A DNA stretch of 11,066 bases from Candidatus Altimarinota bacterium (GTDB lineage Bacteria; Patescibacteriota; Gracilibacteria; CAIRYL01): assembly GCA_027053135.1 (NCBI GenBank), contig JALUEA010000079.1:1-11066 (forward strand), written 5' to 3'. Shown piece after piece: positions 6,518 to 11,066 of this stretch (within the stretch, counting starts at the first letter, position 1; each line of letters opens with the position of its first letter). A program made the translations under genes and the position numbers. The notes beneath the pieces are model-generated. The model was not told where the DNA came from, did no database searches, and worked only from the letters and a program-made list of their open reading frames with translations.

Positions 6518-7588
6518 ATGACAAAATTTCGATCAGGAGTACTTTTTGGAGATGAAGTACAGGCAGTTTTTGATGATGCAAAAGCAAATAATTATGCTAT
6601 TCCAGCAGTAAATGTTGTTGGATCAAATTCTGTAAATGCAGTAATGGAAACGGCAAGAAAAGTGAATTCACCTGTTATTATTCAGTTATCTTTTGGAGGG
6701 GGGCAAATGTATGCAGGAAAGAGTCTTCCAAATGATACATTTGAGGCTTCGGCACAAGGATGTATTGCGGCAGCATTGCATGTTCATACCTTAGCGGAAA
6801 TGTATGATGTTCCGGTTATTTTACATACAGATCATTGTGCATATAAAAATTTACAATGGATTGATAGATTATTAGATTATGGAGAAAAATATTTTGAGCG
6901 TCATGGGATGCCGCTTTTTAGTTCTCATATGTTAGATTTATCTGAAGAAACATTAGAAAAAAATATAGAAATATCTTCTGCATATTTGGAACGAATGAAT
7001 AGATTACAAATGACACTTGAAATTGAATTAGGAATTACTGGAGGAGAAGAAGATGGTGTTGATAATACGGATATTGATAATGCAAAATTATATTCTCAAC
7101 CAGAAGATATTGCCTATGCATACCAAGAGCTTTCACGGATAAGTAAGAGATTTACTATTGCTGCATCATTTGGAAATGTTCATGGAGTGTATAAGCCAGG
7201 AAATGTGCATCTTGAACCAAAAATTCTTAAAAATTCTCAAGAGTATGTAGCACAAAAATTTGCTACAGAAACTTCAAAACCTGTACATTTTGTATTTCAT
7301 GGTGGAAGTGGATCTGAAAAAAGTAAAATTACGGAAGCTATTGAGTATGGAGTTATTAAAATGAATCTAGATACAGATTTACAGTGGGCATTTTGTTCAG
7401 GGGTACGAGATTATATAGAAAAAAATAAAGAGTATATTCAAACACAAATTGGAAATCCAGAGGGAGAAGATTTACCAAATAAGAAGTATTATGATCCTCG
7501 TAAGTTTTTGCGATCAGGAGAAGAGGCTTTTGTTATACGACTTGAAGAAGCATTTAAAGATTTGAATTGTGTAAATAGAAATGCGTAA
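6518..7588 (+). CDS. fbaA: Fructose-bisphosphate aldolase, class II (type A)
   Basis: This zinc enzyme reversibly splits fructose 1,6-bisphosphate into dihydroxyacetone phosphate and glyceraldehyde 3-phosphate in glycolysis and gluconeogenesis. At 356 residues it is close to E. coli FbaA (359) and aligns with it nearly end to end. Visible are HTDHC 103-107 (catalytic Asp105, zinc ligand His106), SSHMLDLSEE 135-144, LEIELG 167-172 (Glu170), GGEEDGVDN 175-183 (catalytic Glu178), GNVHGVYKPGN 219-229 (zinc ligand His222), HGGSGS 261-266 (zinc ligand His261) and NLDTD 283-287 for phosphate binding. The insertion and length mark it as class IIA rather than the shorter IIB type. TATAAT touches the ATG directly, with no Shine-Dalgarno. 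It is the last gene of the + strand run, ending before the hairpin at 7622-7655. Confidence 0.97.
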   Translation: MTKFRSGVLFGDEVQAVFDDAKANNYAIPAVNVVGSNSVNAVMETARKVNSPVIIQLSFGGGQMYAGKSLPNDTFEASAQGCIAAALHVHTLAEMYDVPVILHTDHCAYKNLQWIDRLLDYGEKYFERHGMPLFSSHMLDLSEETLEKNIEISSAYLERMNRLQMTLEIELGITGGEEDGVDNTDIDNAKLYSQPEDIAYAYQELSRISKRFTIAASFGNVHGVYKPGNVHLEPKILKNSQEYVAQKFATETSKPVHFVFHGGSGSEKSKITEAIEYGVIKMNLDTDLQWAFCSGVRDYIEKNKEYIQTQIGNPEGEDLPNKKYYDPRKFLRSGEEAFVIRLEEAFKDLNCVNRNA

Positions 7589-7621
7589 TTAATTATAGAA
7601 GTTATAGAATTTGATTTTTAA

Positions 7622-7655
7622 AAGAGACCTCAATACATAATAAATGAGGTCTTTT
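7622..7655. terminator. Bidirectional intrinsic terminator between fbaA and purH
   Basis: GACCTCA at 7626-7632 pairs with TGAGGTC at 7645-7651 around a 12-base loop. Four outer pairs (7622-7625 with 7652-7655, one of them G-T) extend the stem to 11. On the + strand the right arm ends in TCTTTTG; read on the - strand the hairpin ends in CTCTTTT, so both directions get a T-rich tail. Its place between two converging genes fits termination of both. Confidence 0.75.
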
Positions 7656-7687
7656 GTTATATATAAATTATTTTTTAAGAGAGTATT

Positions 7688-9208
7688 TTAGTGTCGAAAC
7701 GATCGTGTTCCTGTAAACACCATGGCGATACCGAGTTCATCGCATTTATCAATCACCGCTTGGTCATTTTTACTTCCTCCTGGTTGAATAATGGAAGTTA
7801 CACCTGCTTCAGCAAGTGCTTCAGGACCATCAGGAAAAGGAAAAAATGCATCAGATGCACAACTCGCACCAATCGCTCGTTCTCCAGCCTTTTTTATAGC
7901 AAGTTCACTTGCATCAATTCGTGATGTTACTCCTCCTCCAATTCCAACAGTAGCGCCATCTTTCGCAATTACAATAGCATTTGACTTCACGGCTTTTACT
8001 GCTTTCCAAGCAAACCATAAATTATTTAATTCTTCTGTTGTTGGTTGTCGTTTTGTAACAATTGTAATATCTTTATCTTCTAATTCTTTCGTATCAAGGT
8101 CTTGAACAAGAAATCCTCCTAATACTGTTCGTGCATCTTTTTGTGTTTTTGGAAGTCTGAAATCTTCTATTTCTAATACTCGTAGATTTGGTTTTTGTGA
8201 AAATACTTCTTTTGCTTCTTGAGATATTTTTGGTGCTATAACAATTTCAAGAAAATGTTCATTCATTTTCTCTGCAATTTCTTTTGTTATTTCTTTATTA
8301 ACAGCAACAACACCTCCAAATGCTGACATAGGATCAGAGGCTAATGCATTTGTATAGGCTGTAAATAAATCATCTGCAATTGCTGTTCCACATGGAGATA
8401 AGTGTTTTACAATAACACAGGCTGGGTCTTGAGAAAATTCTAAAACACCTCGTAGTGCTGCATCAGCATCAAGTAAGTTATTATAGGAAAGATCTTTTCC
8501 TTGGATTTTATGAGCATTTGGAAGGCTTGCTCCTTCTGAATGGAGATTAAAAAATGCAGCTGATTGATGTGGATTTTCTCCATATCGAAGAGGGTATACT
8601 TCTGGTCCTCCAAAGGCATAAAAATTAGAAAATTGATTAGCAATCATAGCATCGTATTGAGCAGTTGTTGCATATACTTTTCCCATGAGTTTTTTTCGTG
8701 TTTCTATTGAAGTATTTCCGTATTCAGAAATTTCTTCCATTATCACTTGGTAATCTGCAGGATCTGTAATAACAGTTACTGATTGAAAGTTTTTTGCAGC
8801 ACTTCGTAACATTGAAGGTCCACCAATATCAATATTTTCAATAAGTTCTTCTTCTGTTCCTCCTTTTGCTAAAACATCTGCGAATGGGTATAAATTAACA
8901 ATAACTAAATCTATATTTCCAATATCATGTTTTGCGATTGTTTCTTGATGTTCTTTATTATCTCGTAAAGACAATAATCCTCCATGTATTTTAGGATGAA
9001 GTGTTTTTACTCGTCCATCAAGCATTTCTGGAAATCCTGTATAATCAGATACTTCTATTGTATCAACTCCATTTTCTTTTAAAATTTTTGCTGTTCCTCC
9101 TGTTGATAAAATTTCAACTCCTTTGTTTGCAAGAAATTTTCCTATTTCTACAATTCCGTTTTTATCAGAAACAGAAAGTAATGCGCGTTTTATGCTAATA
9201 CTGGTCAT
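7688..9208 (-). CDS. purH: Bifunctional AICAR formyltransferase / IMP cyclohydrolase
   Basis: PurH catalyses the last two steps of IMP synthesis: formylation of AICAR with 10-formyltetrahydrofolate, then ring closure. It has 506 residues, near the usual 510-530. The N-terminal cyclohydrolase (MGS-like, about 1-140) shows LLSVSDKNGI 10-19, STGGTA 35-40, GFPEMLDGRVKTLHPKIHGG 58-77 and NIDIGGPSMLRSAAKN 125-140. The formyltransferase half has LRYGENPHQ 207-215, the Lys268-His269 pair in VKHLSPCGTA, DPMSAFGG 292-299, the FPFPDGPE segment 456-463 and the closing RSFRH 502-506. Small departures from the common forms are Ser271 in KHLSPCG (usually Asn) and Ser503 in RSFRH (usually His). It lies on the opposite strand to purF, 6 kb away, and faces the aldolase. 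A TATAAT sits four bases ahead of its ATG. Confidence 0.97.
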   Translation of the reverse strand: MTSISIKRALLSVSDKNGIVEIGKFLANKGVEILSTGGTAKILKENGVDTIEVSDYTGFPEMLDGRVKTLHPKIHGGLLSLRDNKEHQETIAKHDIGNIDLVIVNLYPFADVLAKGGTEEELIENIDIGGPSMLRSAAKNFQSVTVITDPADYQVIMEEISEYGNTSIETRKKLMGKVYATTAQYDAMIANQFSNFYAFGGPEVYPLRYGENPHQSAAFFNLHSEGASLPNAHKIQGKDLSYNNLLDADAALRGVLEFSQDPACVIVKHLSPCGTAIADDLFTAYTNALASDPMSAFGGVVAVNKEITKEIAEKMNEHFLEIVIAPKISQEAKEVFSQKPNLRVLEIEDFRLPKTQKDARTVLGGFLVQDLDTKELEDKDITIVTKRQPTTEELNNLWFAWKAVKAVKSNAIVIAKDGATVGIGGGVTSRIDASELAIKKAGERAIGASCASDAFFPFPDGPEALAEAGVTSIIQPGGSKNDQAVIDKCDELGIAMVFTGTRSFRH

Positions 9209-9212
9209 AAAA

Positions 9213-9218
9213 ATTATA
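9213..9218 (-). promoter_or_regulatory. Candidate -10 element of purH, near-leaderless
   Basis: On the - strand a perfect TATAAT lies four T bases before the purH ATG, so transcription would begin at or within the start codon. A -35 about 17 bp further up (TGAAGA, 9241-9236) matches only 3 of 6 positions. If real, the message would be leaderless or nearly so; if not, the true promoter lies further into the divergent spacer. Confidence 0.3.
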
Positions 9219-9335
9219 TCAAAGAATAATGAGTGTCTTCATAGTATCATAGAATATGCTAAAAAATAAGCAGAATTTTTTCTATAAAAACTATAACTGA
9301 GACAGAGAAGCTATGGTACACTTCATCTTGTATAG

Positions 9336-9341
9336 TATAAT
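9336..9341 (+). promoter_or_regulatory. Candidate -10 element of the SulP gene
   Basis: TATAAT lies 20 bases before the SulP ATG, within TATAGTATAAT. I see no convincing -35 at the expected distance. The 153 bp spacer (9209-9361) must hold promoters for both divergent genes; apart from these two -10-like boxes I find no operator, riboswitch-like structure or small gene in it. Confidence 0.35.
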
Positions 9342-9361
9342 TATATGTTATTTTTGTTCTC

Positions 9362-10918
9362 ATGTTTAAAAAATTAAAAAAAATTACAGATTATTTTTCT
9401 CCTCATAATTGGAAAAATGATACATTATCAGGTTTAACAGTAGCTCTTGCGTTAGTACCTGAAGCAATTGCATTTGCGTTTGTAGCAGGAGTAAATCCTA
9501 TGGTTGGACTCTATGCTGCCTTTATGATGAGTTTTATTGCGGGGCTTTTGAGTGGAAGACCTGGAATGATTTCTGGAGCAACAGGAGCTTTAGCTGTTGT
9601 AATGGTTACTCTTGTTTCTCAATATGGGATAGAGTATTTATTTGCGACTGTTATTTTGATGGGAATTATACAAATTCTTTTTGGAGTATTGAAACTTGGA
9701 AAGTTTGCACGAATTATTCCTTATCCAGTAATGCTTGGATTTGTAAATGGACTTGCTATTGTTATTGGATTAGCACAATTAACTCAGTTTAAAAATAGTG
9801 CAGGGGAATGGTTACCATTACCAGTTTTATTGCCAATGGTTGGGTTTATTTTCCTTACTATGGCAATAATGTATTTTTTGCCTAAATTTACTACAGCAGT
9901 TCCTTCTGCATTAACAGCCATTATTGTTGTTACATTTATAGTAATTTTCTTTAATATTGATATTCCAACGGTGAAAGATATGTTGTCAGGGGCTTCTATC
10001 TCTGGAGGGTTACCAGATTTTCATATACCAAATATTCCATTAACATTTCATACCATTCAAATAATTTTTCCATATGCACTGATATTAGCATGTATTGGTT
10101 TGATAGAGTCTTTAATGACACTTTCATTGATTGATGAAATTACGAATACTCGTGGGAAAAGTAATAAGGAGTGTTTAGCACAAGGAGTAGCAAATATTGT
10201 TACGGGATTTTTTGGAGGTATGGGAGGATGTGCAATGGTTGGTCAAAGTATGATTAATATTAATTCGAATGGAAGAGGACGATGGACTGGTATTGTTGCA
10301 GGAATTGGATTGTTATTATTCATTCTGTTTGGATTACATTTTATTGAACAAATTCCTTTAGCCGCATTGGTGGGAGTGATGTTTATGGTTGTTATTGGTA
10401 CATTTTCATGGTCAAGTTTACGAATTTTACATAAAATTCCAAGATCAGATGCATTCGTCTTAGTATTTGTTTCTATTATTACGGTATTTACAGATTTAGC
10501 AATTGCAGTTGTTTCTGGAATTATTATTTCAGCATTGGTATTTAGTTGGAAAAAATCAACAAATATTGAAATTCAAGATTCTGTCAATAAACATGAAAAA
10601 CAAACTATTCATCATAAAATTTCTGGATATATATTTTTTGCATCAACAAAAAATTTTTCTGAGTTATTTGCTGAAAAAATTTTTTCTGATCCAGAAAATG
10701 TATATATAGATTTTCAAAATGCTAAAATTTTAGATCATTCTGGTATTGAAGCAATTAATAGCCTTACAAAAAAATATAAAGATGCAGGTAAAAAATTACA
10801 TTTACAACATTTATCATCAGACTGTAGAAAACTATTATTAAATGCAGAAGATATTATTGAAGTGAATATAGCAGAAGATCCAAAATATAAAGTTGCTGAT
10901 GATATGTTAGAAAGCTAG
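9362..10918 (+). CDS. SulP-family anion transporter with STAS domain
   Basis: This is a 518-residue inner-membrane transporter of the SLC26/SulP family, which moves sulfate, bicarbonate or other anions, usually by proton or sodium symport or by exchange. Family motifs are NDTLSGLTVALALVPEAIAF 19-38, the GVNPMVGLYAAF run 43-54, SGRPGMISGATGA 64-76, the IIPYPVMLGFVNG run 118-130, LIESLMTLSLIDE 247-259, FFGGMGGCAMVGQS 283-296 and NINSNGRGRWTG 299-310. About 10-14 membrane segments fill residues 20-395, and a cytoplasmic STAS domain covers about 413-505, with DHSG 458-461 where many STAS domains have DSSG/DTSG-type phosphorylatable loops. The overall pattern resembles B. subtilis YbaR. The substrate cannot be read from sequence, and no sulfate-assimilation or carbonic anhydrase gene is nearby. 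It has its own promoter region and no Shine-Dalgarno. Confidence 0.93.
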   Translation: MFKKLKKITDYFSPHNWKNDTLSGLTVALALVPEAIAFAFVAGVNPMVGLYAAFMMSFIAGLLSGRPGMISGATGALAVVMVTLVSQYGIEYLFATVILMGIIQILFGVLKLGKFARIIPYPVMLGFVNGLAIVIGLAQLTQFKNSAGEWLPLPVLLPMVGFIFLTMAIMYFLPKFTTAVPSALTAIIVVTFIVIFFNIDIPTVKDMLSGASISGGLPDFHIPNIPLTFHTIQIIFPYALILACIGLIESLMTLSLIDEITNTRGKSNKECLAQGVANIVTGFFGGMGGCAMVGQSMININSNGRGRWTGIVAGIGLLLFILFGLHFIEQIPLAALVGVMFMVVIGTFSWSSLRILHKIPRSDAFVLVFVSIITVFTDLAIAVVSGIIISALVFSWKKSTNIEIQDSVNKHEKQTIHHKISGYIFFASTKNFSELFAEKIFSDPENVYIDFQNAKILDHSGIEAINSLTKKYKDAGKKLHLQHLSSDCRKLLLNAEDIIEVNIAEDPKYKVADDMLES

Positions 10919-10938
10919 AAGAAGAGAAATAGAGTATA

Positions 10939-10974
10939 AAAAAATTGAGAAATAAATTTTTTTCTGAGTTTTTT
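10939..10974. terminator. Possible AT-rich terminator hairpin after the SulP gene
   Basis: Bases 10939-10952 pair imperfectly with 10961-10974 around an 8-base loop. There are 13 pairs including one G-T, with one G/G mismatch (10947/10966). Poly-A on the left and poly-T on the right would give a T tail in either direction, which suits two converging genes. Only one G-C pair supports the stem, and its right edge touches the stop codon of the next gene. Confidence 0.4.
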
Positions 10975-11066
10975 ATTCGTATTTTATTATTTTATTTATT
11001 TCTTGAGCTGTTTTTTTAAATTCCGTTATTAATTTTTGAAATTCTTTTTCCCACTGCAAACTTAAA
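10973..11066 (-). CDS. C-terminal end of an unidentified - strand gene, cut by the window edge
   Basis: Reading the - strand from the window edge, an open frame of 30 codons ends at TAA (10975-10973). The residues include QWEKEFQK and end in NKIIKYE. The piece is lysine- and glutamate-rich with hydrophobics spaced as in an amphipathic helix, like the C-terminal helix of a small cytoplasmic protein. The other two frames of this strand are shorter or less protein-like. It converges on the SulP gene with the weak hairpin between. The fragment is too short to name a family; chance reading is possible. Confidence 0.45.
   Translation of the reverse strand, partial: LSLQWEKEFQKLITEFKKTAQEINKIIKYE

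Noticed and set aside
9209..9361. Purine or guanidine riboswitch in the divergent spacer
   Set aside because: I find no three-way junction or conserved aptamer core, and the -10-like boxes sit too near the starts to leave a leader of sufficient length.
1..11066. UGA-as-glycine code (table 25)
   Set aside because: Every recognised gene is full length without in-frame TGA, and glycines are written GGN, so the standard code is sufficient.

Overview
The window is 11 kb of AT-rich bacterial chromosome carrying compact housekeeping genes. Ten complete protein genes and one cut-off gene fill nearly all of it, and the longest non-coding stretch is the 153 bp divergent spacer at 9209-9361. I see no rRNA, tRNA, CRISPR array, insertion sequence, phage gene or attachment site. 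All full-length genes read through without an in-frame TGA, so the standard code fits. The AT-rich composition, near-absence of Shine-Dalgarno sequences, 1-30 bp gaps and trimmed versions of core enzymes would suit a small-genome lineage such as the Patescibacteria/CPR (for example the Peregrinibacteria side). This placement is an inference with low to moderate confidence; no marker gene here settles it.

Left part (45-7588, + strand): purF (first committed step of purine synthesis) is followed within a few bases by a UPF0489/peptide-arginase-like gene. A candidate promoter then precedes a tight run of rbfA (30S maturation), nrdR (ribonucleotide reductase repressor), mraY (lipid I synthesis for peptidoglycan), rsmI (16S rRNA 2'-O-methylation), an unrecognised exported protein, and a class II fructose-bisphosphate aldolase. 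The run ends at a hairpin (7622-7655) placed to terminate transcription from both sides.

Right part: purH (7688-9208, - strand), the bifunctional enzyme for the last two steps of IMP synthesis, converges on the aldolase. A divergent promoter region separates it from a SulP-family anion transporter with a STAS domain (9362-10918, + strand). A weak AT-rich hairpin follows, and the last 94 bases hold the C-terminus of a - strand gene cut by the window edge.

Together the genes cover purine synthesis at both ends of the pathway, nucleotide and ribosome control, cell-wall precursor synthesis, glycolysis and anion uptake. No defence, mobile or secondary-metabolite system is visible. The parts most worth a second look are the peptide-arginase-like gene with no visible peptide substrate, the unrecognised exported protein, the non-Shine-Dalgarno and nearly leaderless gene starts, and the absence of TGA as a stop codon.
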